A stretch of DNA of 35,852 nt from Prolixibacteraceae bacterium (GCA_016930365.1 JAFGGY010000083.1:1-35852); one strand, 5' to 3'; shown: positions 16,797 through 25,337, counted from the first letter of the stretch. The notes: generated from the letters alone by a model not told the origin. Numbers and translations are program-made.

Positions 16797-18791
16797 ATGA
16801 CTGAAGAAAAAAAAGAGCAAGTTGAGCAAACTGAGCCTGTAGAACAGCCAGCAGCCCAACCCGAAGAAGTAAAAGCTGAAGAGCCTAAAAAAGAAGAAGT
16901 TGCCACTGAAACACAACCGAAAGAAGAAGCTGTTGCTGAAGTGCAATCAACCGATGAAGCTGCTGCTACTGTAGCAGAACCGGCAAAAGAAGAGAAAAAA
17001 TTTGTTGATCCCGTAGCCGAACCTGACGAAGATTTCGACTGGGACAACCTGAGCAACGAAAAAGGCGTAAACAAATCGAATAAAAAAGAGATCGAAGCCA
17101 TGTACGACAACACACTTTCGACCATCCAGGAGAAAGAAGTAGTTGACGGCTCAGTAATTTCGATGAATAAACGCGAAGTGGTTGTAAACATTGGCTACAA
17201 ATCAGACGGTATTGTTAGCCTGAACGAATTCAGGTACAATCCGGAACTGAAAATTGGCGACACCGTTGAAGTTTATGTTGAAAGCCTTGAGGACAGAAAA
17301 GGCCAGCTTACCTTGTCTCATAAAAAAGCACGTGCCCTGCGTTCGTGGGATCGTGTTAACGAAGCACTCGAAAAAGACGAAATCATCAAAGGATACATCA
17401 AATGCCGTACTAAAGGCGGTATGATTGTTGACGTTTTCGGCATCGAGGCATTCCTGCCGGGTTCACAAATCGATGTGAAACCAATTCGCGACTACGACAT
17501 GTTTGTTGGCAAAACCATGGAATTCAAAGTGGTTAAAATTAACCAGGAATTCCGCAACGTAGTTGTATCGCACAAAGCTCTTATCGAAGCCGAACTGGAA
17601 CAACAGAAAAAAGAAATTATTTCGAAACTCGAAAAGGGACAAATTCTTGAAGGTACGGTTAAAAATATCACTTCGTACGGTGTATTCATCGACCTGGGTG
17701 GTGTTGACGGACTTATCCACATTACCGACCTTAGCTGGGGACGTGTTACCCATCCGAACGAAATTGTTGAACTCGACCAGAAAATCAACGTGGTTATTCT
17801 CGACTTCGACGACGACAAAAAACGTATTGCTCTTGGATTGAAGCAGTTAACTCCTCACCCATGGGATAACCTAAGTGAAGGACTCAAAGTAGGCGACAAC
17901 GTGAAAGGTAAAGTTGTTGTGCTAGCCGATTACGGTGCATTTGTTGAAATTGCCCCGGGTGTAGAAGGCCTTATCCACGTTTCGGAAATGAGCTGGAGCC
18001 AGCACCTACGCAGTGCACAAGACTTTCTTGCTGTTGGCGACGAAGTTGAAGCTCAAATCCTTACCCTTGACCGCGAAGAACGCAAAATGTCGTTGGGTAT
18101 TAAACAATTACACCCAGATCCATGGGAGAAAATTGAAGAATTGTACCCGGTTAATTCAAAGCACCAGGCAAAAGTTCGCAATTTCACCAACTTTGGTGTA
18201 TTTGTAGAAATTGTTGAAGGCGTTGACGGCCTGATCCATATCAGTGATCTGAGTTGGACAAAGAAAATCAAGCATCCATCAGAATTTACTTCAATTGGTG
18301 CCGAAATCGAAGTTGTTGTACTCGACATCGACAAAGACAACCGCAGATTAAGCCTCGGACACAAGCAACTCGAAGAAAATCCATGGGATGTATTCGAAAC
18401 CATCTTCACCGTTGATTCAATTCATGAAGGTACTATCGTTGAACTATTCGACAAAGGTGCTGTAATTGCATTGCCTTATGGTGTTGAAGGATTTGCAACT
18501 CCACGTCACCTCACCAAAGAAGATGGCGCAAACGTAAAAGTTGACGATAAACTTCCGTTTAAAGTGATTGAGTTCTCAAAATCGGCAAAACGCATCATCC
18601 TTTCACATTCACGCGTTTGGGAAGATGTTAAACGTGCCGACGAAAAAGACACTAAAAAGTCGAAAGCTCAAAGCACCGCTAAAGCTGTTAAGAACATGAA
18701 CGACAATGTAGAAAAAACTACGTTGGGCGACATATCTGACTTGGCAGCCTTGAAAACTCAAATGGAAGAAGAAGAGAAAGATAAAAAATAA
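16797..18791 (+). CDS. rpsA: 30S ribosomal protein S1 with acidic N-terminal extension
   Basis: Binds mRNA on the small subunit and helps start translation, which matters in a lineage that rarely uses Shine-Dalgarno pairing. The protein has 664 residues. About 110 N-terminal residues are rich in Glu, Ala, Pro and Lys and look disordered, so the protein is about 100 residues longer than E. coli S1. Six S1 OB-fold domains follow, starting near residues 114, 197, 282, 367, 454 and 541. Domains 3-5 show the classic GVFVEI/GxxGLIHxSxLSW pattern, and 1, 2 and 6 are more diverged, as in other S1 proteins. The tail is charged. It is driven by a consensus promoter. A bacterial cmk neighbour, common elsewhere, is absent. 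Confidence 0.96.
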   Translation: MTEEKKEQVEQTEPVEQPAAQPEEVKAEEPKKEEVATETQPKEEAVAEVQSTDEAAATVAEPAKEEKKFVDPVAEPDEDFDWDNLSNEKGVNKSNKKEIEAMYDNTLSTIQEKEVVDGSVISMNKREVVVNIGYKSDGIVSLNEFRYNPELKIGDTVEVYVESLEDRKGQLTLSHKKARALRSWDRVNEALEKDEIIKGYIKCRTKGGMIVDVFGIEAFLPGSQIDVKPIRDYDMFVGKTMEFKVVKINQEFRNVVVSHKALIEAELEQQKKEIISKLEKGQILEGTVKNITSYGVFIDLGGVDGLIHITDLSWGRVTHPNEIVELDQKINVVILDFDDDKKRIALGLKQLTPHPWDNLSEGLKVGDNVKGKVVVLADYGAFVEIAPGVEGLIHVSEMSWSQHLRSAQDFLAVGDEVEAQILTLDREERKMSLGIKQLHPDPWEKIEELYPVNSKHQAKVRNFTNFGVFVEIVEGVDGLIHISDLSWTKKIKHPSEFTSIGAEIEVVVLDIDKDNRRLSLGHKQLEENPWDVFETIFTVDSIHEGTIVELFDKGAVIALPYGVEGFATPRHLTKEDGANVKVDDKLPFKVIEFSKSAKRIILSHSRVWEDVKRADEKDTKKSKAQSTAKAVKNMNDNVEKTTLGDISDLAALKTQMEEEEKDKK

Positions 18792-18840
18792 TATTTTTTG
18801 TCTGGCAATTTAATATCGAAATTTGTACCTTGCTGTCGCT

Positions 18841-19191
18841 ATGGAATACACCGTTGAAAAGAAAACCAAATATGCAGTTGTTACAACAACTTCTGCAAAA
18901 TTGAATACTGCAAATGCTCCCGATTTAAAATCGGAGTTTGTATTGCTTACCAACGACGGAAGCAAAAATATTATACTTGATCTTAACAGTTGCGAATATT
19001 GCGACTCGTCGGGTTTAAGTGCAATATTAGTTGCCAACCGCATTTGCGAGCAGCTTGATGGCAAATTCGTATTAACCGGGTTACAACCCGAAGTTGAAGG
19101 ACTGATAAAAATCTCGTTACTCGACACCATTCTCGTAATTAAAGAGAATATCGACGAGGCCGAAGACTATATGGAAAAAGAAGCAGAATAG
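18841..19191 (+). CDS. STAS-domain protein (anti-sigma factor antagonist-like)
   Basis: A single STAS domain, 116 residues from the ATG at 18841. An in-frame TTG at 18823 is less likely. The DSSGLSA motif at 55-61 holds the Ser pair that is the phosphorylation site in SpoIIAA/RsbV-type antagonists, and ILDLNSCEYC precedes it as the usual beta strand. Proteins of this type switch a partner anti-sigma kinase or act as lipid/metabolic adaptors. No kinase or phosphatase partner gene is in the window. It lies 49 bases after rpsA and 30 bases before ribonuclease Z on the same strand, an arrangement that would allow co-transcription with rpsA. Confidence 0.8.
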   Translation: MEYTVEKKTKYAVVTTTSAKLNTANAPDLKSEFVLLTNDGSKNIILDLNSCEYCDSSGLSAILVANRICEQLDGKFVLTGLQPEVEGLIKISLLDTILVIKENIDEAEDYMEKEAE

Positions 19192-19194
19192 TTT

Positions 19195-19202
19195 TATCTT
19201 TG
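19195..19202 (+). promoter_or_regulatory. Promoter -7 element (TATCTTTG) before ribonuclease Z
   Basis: TATCTTTG fits TAnnTTTG and ends 19 bases before the ATG at 19222. No matching -33 element is seen. Its position argues for the ATG at 19222 over the TTG at 19213. Confidence 0.5.
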
Positions 19203-19221
19203 ACAATTAATTTTGTTAAAG

Positions 19222-20160
19222 ATGATACCATTCGAATTAACCATATTAGGAACAGGCTCAGCACTTCCAACTTCAAAAAGATATCATACCGCTCAGGTAC
19301 TTAATGTACGTGAGCGGTTTTTTTTGATCGATTGTGGCGAAGGTGCGCAAATACAAATGCGAAAATACAGCGTTAAATTCTCGCGAATCAACCATATTTT
19401 CATCTCGCATTTACATGGCGACCACTACTTTGGTCTTATCGGACTACTAACTACTTACACCCTGCTGGGGCGCACCAACGATTTGCACATTTATGCCCAT
19501 TCCGAATTGCCCAAAATACTGAAATCGCAACTCGAATACATGGGCGACGACATCCAATACCAAATTATATGGCATCCGCTTAATTTCAAAAAAGAACAAA
19601 CAATTTTCGAAGACGAAGCCGTAAAAATCACCTCTTTCCCACTGAAACATCGTATGGCATGCTGTGGATTTTTGTTTACCGAGAACGAATTGGAGCAAAA
19701 CATCCGAAAAGAGAAAATTGATGAATATGATATACCGGTAAAAATGATTTACCGTATAAAAAAAGGCGAAAATTACACCTTACCCGATGGAAAGATTATA
19801 CTTAATAAGGAGTTGACTCTTCCAGCATTCCAACCCCGAAAATACGCGTTTTGCACCGACACAGCCTACTTGCCCGACCTACATAAAATAACCGCTGGTG
19901 TTGACCTGCTTTATCACGAAGCAACCTTTGACAAGTCGCTCGAAAACAAAGCCGAAGGAACCTACCACTCTACCGCACGACAGGCTGCTTTGGTTGCCCG
20001 CGACAGCAACGCTCAAAGACTAATTATTGGTCATTTCTCGTCGCGTTATAAAGAAGTCGATTTTCTGGTTGACGAAGCCCGCGAATATTTCAACAATACC
20101 GAAGCAGCCTACGAAGGCATGATTATTCAAATACCACAAAAACGTGTAACCATTGAATAG
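19222..20160 (+). CDS. rnz: Ribonuclease Z
   Basis: A metallo-beta-lactamase fold endonuclease that cuts the 3' trailer from tRNA precursors. It has 312 residues from the ATG at 19222. A TTG three codons upstream is in frame but disfavoured by the family start and the nearby promoter. Seen: GTGSALPT at 10-17, IDCGEGAQIQMRKY with the conserved GEG, and the zinc motif SHLHGDH with His63, His65, Asp67 and His68. Also seen are FPLKHRMACCGFLF, CTDTAYL and a late TYHSTARQAA and IGHFSSRY with further metal ligands. It converges with the helicase gene. Confidence 0.94.
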   Translation: MIPFELTILGTGSALPTSKRYHTAQVLNVRERFFLIDCGEGAQIQMRKYSVKFSRINHIFISHLHGDHYFGLIGLLTTYTLLGRTNDLHIYAHSELPKILKSQLEYMGDDIQYQIIWHPLNFKKEQTIFEDEAVKITSFPLKHRMACCGFLFTENELEQNIRKEKIDEYDIPVKMIYRIKKGENYTLPDGKIILNKELTLPAFQPRKYAFCTDTAYLPDLHKITAGVDLLYHEATFDKSLENKAEGTYHSTARQAALVARDSNAQRLIIGHFSSRYKEVDFLVDEAREYFNNTEAAYEGMIIQIPQKRVTIE

Positions 20161-20203
20161 CTTACTTATTTGCCCAATCAATATTAATTCAATCTTTACC
20201 AAT

Positions 20204-21640
20204 CTAAAAAGACTCACCTTCGCCACCAAAGAACCCCTTGTCGAAATTCACAAGGTAAAGTATCTTTTTGGGACGGGTAAAGGCGGTGTAGAACCAACGC
20301 AAATAGTCGAGTTCCAGCATGTCCTCGGTTAAATAACCGTGATCGATAAACACCGCATCCCACTGTCCACCCTGAGCTTTATGACAGGTAACCGCATACG
20401 AAAACTTAACCTGCAAGGCATTAAAGTACGGGTTCTCTTTTATTTCTTTCCAACGTTGCCGGCGATTACCAATATGCAAATAATCCTCTTGTACAGCATT
20501 GAATAACTTCTTGCTTTCGATATCGCCAAACGATGGAGCATCGATGGTAAGCGTATCCAAAAATATTTTGCAGTCGATTTCTAAATCGCTGTAATCAATC
20601 AGCTGTAAGGTAACATCGGCAAAACGAAAGCCATACATCTCTTCGGTTTTATGTATGCGCATTATTCGGGCAATATCACCATTAGCAATAAAATCGAGAT
20701 TCTCGTCGGGAGCTATCCAATGATAATTATTTTTAACAACCATAATTAAATCGCCCGACGAAAGTTCGTCTTCGCGCCATAGAATTGAATTACGAATTCC
20801 CTGGTTAAACCGGTTTGCCCGTTTATTTGAGCGCGTAACTACTATGGTTTCGGTTTCGCCATACCGATCGAAGCACCCGCTGATGATTTCAATTAGTTCT
20901 TCGCCTCCAATACGCTCTATGTCGGGAAAAGACTGATGTTTAACCGGAAAAAATGCTTTGGTTTGCTGATGCTTAATGCGCAATCGAAGTGCTGTAGCAT
21001 TGTATAAAATCCCCGACTCAATTGCCTGTCTTACCACATCGGTTAAAACCGCTGAAAAAACATCCATCCCGTATGATTTCAGCACTTCAGCATCGAGTGC
21101 CGGACTTAGAGTCAAACCAACAGGAGGAAGCTGAGCCGTATCGCCAACCAACATCAGACGACAATTTTTACCGTTGTAAACAAATTCAATTAAATCGTCG
21201 AGCAAATGCCCTGAACCAAAAACCGAATGTTCGTACGAAGAATTCGACAACATTGAAGCTTCATCCACTATAAAAAGCGTTGACGAGGCATTATTGAAAT
21301 TCAGCACAAAGTGTCCAAACCCATCGGCAGCTGACTGTTGTCGATAAATCTTTTTATGAATAGTGAATGCCTGTTTGTTTGCATATTGAGCCAATACTTT
21401 TGCAGCTCGCCCGGTAGGAGCCAACAATTCAGTATTAATTCGAAATTGTTTTAGAACCTCAACCAGGGTACTCACTAATAAAGTTTTTCCGGTACCGGCA
21501 TAACCTTTTAGTAAAAAAATTCCAAACTGGTTATCGTCGAACAAAAAACGGGCTATCTGCTCAATAGCAGATTGTTGACTAGGGGTTGGAGCAACTCCCA
21601 TTTTCGATATTATTAAATTAGCAAGGCGCTTTTCGAACAT
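20204..21640 (-). CDS. RecD/Dda-like superfamily 1 DNA helicase
   Basis: A predicted 5'-3' ATP-dependent DNA helicase, 478 residues. Seen: Walker A GYAGTGKT at 46-53, Walker B LFIVDEASM near 118-126, motif III LMLVGDTAQLPPVG, and the C-terminal UvrD_C_2 domain with VTCHKAQGGQWDAVFID and the arginine-finger motif YTAFTRPKK. It lacks the long N-terminal region of RecD and RecD2, so it is a compact Dda-type enzyme rather than a RecBCD subunit. No recB or recC is nearby. It stands alone on the minus strand, divergent from the 213-residue membrane protein gene and convergent with rnz. Confidence 0.85.
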   Translation of the reverse strand: MFEKRLANLIISKMGVAPTPSQQSAIEQIARFLFDDNQFGIFLLKGYAGTGKTLLVSTLVEVLKQFRINTELLAPTGRAAKVLAQYANKQAFTIHKKIYRQQSAADGFGHFVLNFNNASSTLFIVDEASMLSNSSYEHSVFGSGHLLDDLIEFVYNGKNCRLMLVGDTAQLPPVGLTLSPALDAEVLKSYGMDVFSAVLTDVVRQAIESGILYNATALRLRIKHQQTKAFFPVKHQSFPDIERIGGEELIEIISGCFDRYGETETIVVTRSNKRANRFNQGIRNSILWREDELSSGDLIMVVKNNYHWIAPDENLDFIANGDIARIMRIHKTEEMYGFRFADVTLQLIDYSDLEIDCKIFLDTLTIDAPSFGDIESKKLFNAVQEDYLHIGNRRQRWKEIKENPYFNALQVKFSYAVTCHKAQGGQWDAVFIDHGYLTEDMLELDYLRWFYTAFTRPKKILYLVNFDKGFFGGEGESF

Positions 21641-21688
21641 ATTGCACGAAATTAATTTTTATGGAGAAACATAATCTGATTTTTTTTA

Positions 21689-21696
21689 TAAATTTG
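21689..21696 (+). promoter_or_regulatory. Promoter -7 element (TAAATTTG)
   Basis: TAAATTTG fits TAnnTTTG and lies 36 bases before the ATG at 21733. The -33 element is not recognisable. Confidence 0.45.
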
Positions 21697-21732
21697 CAGG
21701 CATAGCATTTAAAAAACCAATAAGAAAGTATA

Positions 21733-22374
21733 ATGAAACGTATAATTATTCAAATTTTACTCATCGCAGCTGCTGCGTATATAGGATATAAAATATGGGA
21801 TTCCATTCAAACTCCTATAACCTTTGATAAAGAACGCAAAGCCCGATATGATGAAGTGGTCGAACGCCTGAAAGATATTCGCGATGCACAAGTTGCATTC
21901 GAAGATGTACATGGCTATTATTCGGGAGATTGGGACTCGTTAATCAACTTTGTCAAGTATGATTCCATTCCCAAAATCCGTAAAATTGGTATGTTAACCG
22001 ATAGCATGATGGAAGCCGGATTAAACGAAAAAACTGCTATGTTAAAAGGCTTAATAATTCGCGACACCATTAGAGTTAATGTACTTAACGAAGTTTTTGA
22101 CGAAAATTATCCAATCGATGATTTAAAGTACATTCCGAACTCGGGTGGAGAAGTATTCTGGCTTCGACAAACCATCATCACAACCGGATCGGGAATTAAA
22201 GTGCCTGTATTTGAGGCACGCGCTCACAACAACTTTATATTAGCCGAGCTAAAAGAAGATTACGAACAGGAAATTATTAACCTGAACGAACGAAACCGTA
22301 AAAACGGACGTTACCCTGGTTTGAGAGTAGGTTCAATTGAAGAGCCCACAAACAACGCAGGTAACTGGGAATAA
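21733..22374 (+). CDS. Membrane-anchored protein of unknown function
   Basis: 213 residues. One hydrophobic segment at about 4-20 (IIIQILLIAAAAYIGYKIW) is probably an N-terminal membrane anchor, leaving about 190 residues outside. The next stretch (ARYDEVVERLKDIRDAQVAF, then HGYYSGDWDSLINFV) recalls pseudopilin-type proteins in which an N-terminal helix carries substrate-facing residues, but this is only a resemblance. It is followed after 10 bases by DUF3822, itself overlapping rsmD. DUF3822 proteins have been linked to an actin-like fold, so a pair of envelope and actin-like components is conceivable. I cannot name a function. Confidence 0.7.
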   Translation: MKRIIIQILLIAAAAYIGYKIWDSIQTPITFDKERKARYDEVVERLKDIRDAQVAFEDVHGYYSGDWDSLINFVKYDSIPKIRKIGMLTDSMMEAGLNEKTAMLKGLIIRDTIRVNVLNEVFDENYPIDDLKYIPNSGGEVFWLRQTIITTGSGIKVPVFEARAHNNFILAELKEDYEQEIINLNERNRKNGRYPGLRVGSIEEPTNNAGNWE

Positions 22375-22384
22375 ACCTTCTCTT

Positions 22385-23221
22385 ATGCAACCTCCTTTAC
22401 AATTTATCGACGAAACATTCGACATAAATAGTTGCAACAATTATATATTATCCATCCAGTGTTCACTGGATGGATTTTCTTTTTCGGTGTTCGACCCTCG
22501 TATTGAAAAATTCATCCTTCTATCAAGTTATTACCTTATTTGTGCAACCCCTTTCCAGCTTCGAAACGAAATAAATTCGATAGTTGGTAACTCCCCTGTT
22601 TTAAGCCAGAACTTTAAAAAAACAAACATTAGTTATATTACCCCAAAAACACTGGTTGCACCAATATCTCTTCTAACAAAAAACGAAGAAGAACTTTTAA
22701 AATCTTCGTTCCCGAAAGAACGGGACGAAATGGCAGTCAAAAGATCTTTTCAACCTGACAAAGTACATTTGTCGTTGATCCCGGGTATTATCTACCATTT
22801 TTTTTCTGAAAAATTTAACACCCCCCTTTTTGTACCTCCGGCCAACAACCTTATTTTGCATGGCGAAAACGCAAACACCGACACACAACTTGTTTCGTTG
22901 TTCAAACATACCCACACGCTGTTTATAGCCATTTTCAACCATCATAAACTCGTTGTTTTTAATTCGTATTACACTAAAGACGAAAACGACGAACTCTTTT
23001 ATTTGCTTAATATTGCCAAAGAATTAAACCTCCCAAACCACACAAGTATTCTTCTTTATGGCGATTTTTACGAGAACGGAGCTTTTTCACAACTCGTAAA
23101 ACCATATTTTAAAAAGGTAGCTTTTGCTCATTACAGCCATAACTACAGCGTTAGCTATACATTTTATAAAAAACCGGCACACATTTATTTACCTTTATTA
23201 GAATTGGCGTTATGCGAATAA
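22385..23221 (+). CDS. DUF3822 family protein
   Basis: 278 residues from the ATG at 22385. An in-frame upstream start at 22337 would overlap the previous gene by 38 bases and is less likely. DUF3822 is a Bacteroidota family commonly found just before rsmD, as here, with a 10-base overlap. Its fold is thought to belong to the actin-like ATPase group, though no clear nucleotide motif can be pointed to in this copy. Seen: a C-terminal half with ILLYGDFYENG and HYSHNYSVSY. Codons 23-31 form one of the most perfect hairpins in the window (see separate entry). The function is unknown. Confidence 0.75.
   Translation: MQPPLQFIDETFDINSCNNYILSIQCSLDGFSFSVFDPRIEKFILLSSYYLICATPFQLRNEINSIVGNSPVLSQNFKKTNISYITPKTLVAPISLLTKNEEELLKSSFPKERDEMAVKRSFQPDKVHLSLIPGIIYHFFSEKFNTPLFVPPANNLILHGENANTDTQLVSLFKHTHTLFIAIFNHHKLVVFNSYYTKDENDELFYLLNIAKELNLPNHTSILLYGDFYENGAFSQLVKPYFKKVAFAHYSHNYSVSYTFYKKPAHIYLPLLELALCE
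22450..22475 (+). repeat. Perfect 12-bp inverted repeat inside the DUF3822 gene, followed by a T-rich tract
   Basis: ATCCATCCAGTG (22450-22461) and CACTGGATGGAT (22464-22475) are separated by two bases. A T-rich stretch (TTTCTTTTTC) follows directly. It has the shape of an intrinsic terminator but lies about 65 bases inside an open reading frame that stays intact. Confidence 0.8.
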
Positions 23222-23742
23222 TTGGAGGAGAATTCAGAGGGCGTACTTTTTTTCCGGGAAAAACGTTTAAGGCGCGCCCCACCACAGATATTGCCAAGGA
23301 AAGTCTTTTCAATATTCTAACCAACCGTATTGATTTTGAAGAAACATCGGTACTCGATCTTTTTGCCGGAACCGGCAGTATAAGTTTTGAGTTTTTATCA
23401 CGCGGATGTAAAAATGTAACCCTTGTCGAAATAAATTTCAAACATATTCAGTTTATAAAATCGGTGCTTTCGCAATTAAAAACAAAAGCTATCGTTTATC
23501 GTACCGACGTATTTCGATATGTTAAAACAGAAAAACGAAAATTCGATATTATTTTTGCCGACCCACCATACGACCATCCTCAATTTAACGAAATTCCAAA
23601 ATTGATATTGGAACAAGATATACTAACAAATGAAGGTATTTTAATTGTTGAACATCCAGCCAATTTTAACTTTGAAACGTTAAAAGGATATACCGAAACA
23701 CGTAAATACGGTAAAGTACACTTTTCATTTTTCGGACATTAA
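23212..23742 (+). CDS. rsmD: 16S rRNA (guanine(966)-N(2))-methyltransferase
   Basis: Methylates G966 of 16S rRNA with S-adenosylmethionine. The 176 residues are typical. Seen: the start MRIIGGEFRGR, ARPTTDIAKESLFNIL at about 21-36 (RNA/substrate part), SAM motif DLFAGTGS at 49-56, and the catalytic DPPY at 117-120. Its ATG is inside the last 10 bases of DUF3822, so the two are coupled. A strong terminator follows directly. Confidence 0.94.
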   Translation: MRIIGGEFRGRTFFPGKTFKARPTTDIAKESLFNILTNRIDFEETSVLDLFAGTGSISFEFLSRGCKNVTLVEINFKHIQFIKSVLSQLKTKAIVYRTDVFRYVKTEKRKFDIIFADPPYDHPQFNEIPKLILEQDILTNEGILIVEHPANFNFETLKGYTETRKYGKVHFSFFGH

Positions 23743-23743
23743 A

Positions 23744-23771
23744 AAAACACGCAACTAAGGTCGCGTGTTTT
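23744..23771 (+). terminator. Intrinsic terminator after rsmD
   Basis: A 9-bp perfect stem, AAAACACGC (23744-23752) with GCGTGTTTT (23763-23771), with a 10-base loop and a T-rich tail. It begins one base after the stop codon. The A run at its base means it could also stop minus-strand transcripts from the toxin-like pair. Confidence 0.85.
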
Positions 23772-23821
23772 AACATTTTTTATAATTCCTTCTTCGTGTT
23801 TTAAACATTTTTTAACCCGTT

Positions 23822-23983
23822 TCACTCACACTTTATATCGTGTGGTTTTAAACGAATTATTTTACCATTTTCTGAAATCACCAATTCAGAATTTCTTTCT
23901 CTCTTGCTCTTAACCAGTCGTTTATACGACAAATCGAGCCCCTCTAAAATCTTTTCTTTGATCGTGTTTTCCTTATCCAACAT
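23822..23983 (-). CDS. Small protein following the zeta-like kinase, candidate antitoxin
   Basis: 53 residues from the ATG at 23983. It starts inside the last 11 bases of the zeta-like gene, so it is probably translated by coupling. The first half is predicted helical and charged (ENTIKEKILEGLDLSYKRLV). The second half, ELVISENGKIIRLKP, looks like a short beta hairpin. Small proteins ending in a VxxxGKIxxxxP pattern are common behind zeta-type kinases, which suggests a cognate partner, but I cannot prove that it neutralises anything. It is not like the classic epsilon antitoxin. Confidence 0.6.
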   Translation of the reverse strand: MLDKENTIKEKILEGLDLSYKRLVKSKRERNSELVISENGKIIRLKPHDIKCE

Positions 23984-24557
23984 TGTTATATGTTTGAAAA
24001 ATCTGCTCAAATATAGAATTATTTTTGATAATTCTACCATCGTTCAAATATCCTTCGGCTACAAACTCTGCTTTCAAATTTGAGTTGTCAAAAATCATCC
24101 AGTAATCGCATATTGGGATGTATCGTTGAAAAAGGTTTAATAGCCCGGTATTGTATCGACGTTTAATAACATGTTCTGCAATATCATGACCCCCTTCGCG
24201 CACGCGGCTTTTTACACGTTCAATAGCCAAATCGACCGAATTGAGCCAAAAATAGAGCAATGTTATGTGGTATCCGTTATCGTGTGCTAACTGCACAAGA
24301 TTCACATAACTACGTGGCGACAAGGTGGTTTCGAATGCAAAATCCTTCTTTACAGAAATCAGCGAATGCATTTTTTTCAGCATCAGTTTTCCAGCTTCGA
24401 TGGCTGCTTTATCGGGATTAAAAGGCGAAAGTCCTTTGGCAATTTCATCCACATTGACAAATTCCTCGCATTGAAGCATTTCGGGCAAAACTGTGTACGA
24501 AGCTGTTGTTTTACCGGCTCCGTTACACCCCGATATTATATAAAGGTTTGGTTCCAA
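23973..24557 (-). CDS. Zeta-toxin-like P-loop kinase
   Basis: 194 residues. Zeta toxins phosphorylate UDP-N-acetylglucosamine and block wall synthesis. Seen: Walker A SGCNGAGKTT at about 9-18, NVDEIAKGLSPFNP (about 34-47) with the Asp at the zeta active site, and FAFETTLS with the glutamate-rich core near 74-81. Also seen is a basic lid helix, ERVKSRVREGGHD, and a following RRYNTGL. The only possible start is TTG at 24557: a stop codon lies in frame four codons upstream and no ATG occurs before the Walker A. It overlaps the small downstream ORF by 11 bases. A general nucleotide or sugar kinase role cannot be excluded. Confidence 0.8.
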   Translation of the reverse strand: MEPNLYIISGCNGAGKTTASYTVLPEMLQCEEFVNVDEIAKGLSPFNPDKAAIEAGKLMLKKMHSLISVKKDFAFETTLSPRSYVNLVQLAHDNGYHITLLYFWLNSVDLAIERVKSRVREGGHDIAEHVIKRRYNTGLLNLFQRYIPICDYWMIFDNSNLKAEFVAEGYLNDGRIIKNNSIFEQIFQTYNNVG

Positions 24558-24589
24558 TACTTTTTGTTATTTGTGTGCCCGAATATAGT

Positions 24590-25012
24590 TTAAATCTCTC
24601 TTTTAGCAACAACTTTTTCAATGGTTTTCGCAATTTCATCTGAGCAAGCCAATCTGCCGTTTATGATCGTGGTAGTTGTTACCATTGCTTTAAGACACAG
24701 TTTTTGATCGGGTAGTCGGTAAATATCCTGGTAAAAAATATATTTAAGCCCATTTTGTTCGACGTTTAAGTTGCAAACAAAGCGGTCGCCACTTTGCAAA
24801 GCTTGCTTATAGGCCAGTTCGATACGGGCAACAACCGCCACAATTCCGCGCTGAAACATGTCGCTGAAATCAAGACCAATGGTTTTCATGAATTCGTGCC
24901 GGGTATGCTCCAAATAATTTTGATAAACCGAGTTATTAACTACTCCCTGCAAGTCGCATTCGTAATCGCGAACCTTAAATTCCAATTCAAAATCGTATTT
25001 CTTATTGTTCAT
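24590..25012 (-). CDS. Acyl-CoA thioesterase, YbgC/4HBT hotdog family
   Basis: 140 residues from the ATG at 25012. A TTG three codons upstream is less likely. The hotdog-fold signature DYECDLQGVVNNSVYQNYLE at about 17-36 has the catalytic Asp and the Asn-x2-Tyr pattern of 4-hydroxybenzoyl-CoA thioesterase/YbgC proteins, followed by RHEF. It probably hydrolyses short or aromatic acyl-CoA. Its start overlaps the end of the thioredoxin-like gene by 11 bases. It ends the recF-DUF721-Trx-thioesterase run, with 32 bases to the zeta-like gene on the same strand. Confidence 0.85.
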   Translation of the reverse strand: MNNKKYDFELEFKVRDYECDLQGVVNNSVYQNYLEHTRHEFMKTIGLDFSDMFQRGIVAVVARIELAYKQALQSGDRFVCNLNVEQNGLKYIFYQDIYRLPDQKLCLKAMVTTTTIINGRLACSDEIAKTIEKVVAKREI

Positions 25013-25331
25013 ACAAATCAACTATTTTTTCCATTTTAGCCGACAATTCGGCAATACTTATATTGCGTGCCTCCCGAATATAATCGCGCCCTTCGACAAA
25101 AAAAATCACCACCGGAACCGTAAATACATTGTAGCGAGCCGTAATATAAGGGGCATTTTCCGATTTTATTTCAACATATTTCACCGTAGGGAACTGCTGT
25201 TCGATCAACATTTCTACTTTAGGGCGTAAAGTCTGGCACACGCTGCATTTCTCTCCCGAAAAATAAGCCAGTACCATCGAATTTTCAGCCAAGTATTTAT
25301 CAAACTGATCGGGGTGAGTTAATAATTCCAT
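25002..25331 (-). CDS. Thioredoxin-like protein
   Basis: 109 residues with a thioredoxin fold and an active-site-like Cys29-Ser-Val-Cys32 in FSGEKCSVCQTLRPK. VPVVIFF follows, with the cis-Pro strand (TVPVV). CSVC differs from the usual CGPC, so the redox potential and partner may differ. There is no signal peptide, so it acts in the cytoplasm. It lies 6 bases after the DUF721 gene and overlaps the thioesterase by 11 bases, inside a compact minus-strand operon headed by recF. Confidence 0.85.
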   Translation of the reverse strand: MELLTHPDQFDKYLAENSMVLAYFSGEKCSVCQTLRPKVEMLIEQQFPTVKYVEIKSENAPYITARYNVFTVPVVIFFVEGRDYIREARNISIAELSAKMEKIVDLYEQ

Positions 25332-25337
25332 GTATCT

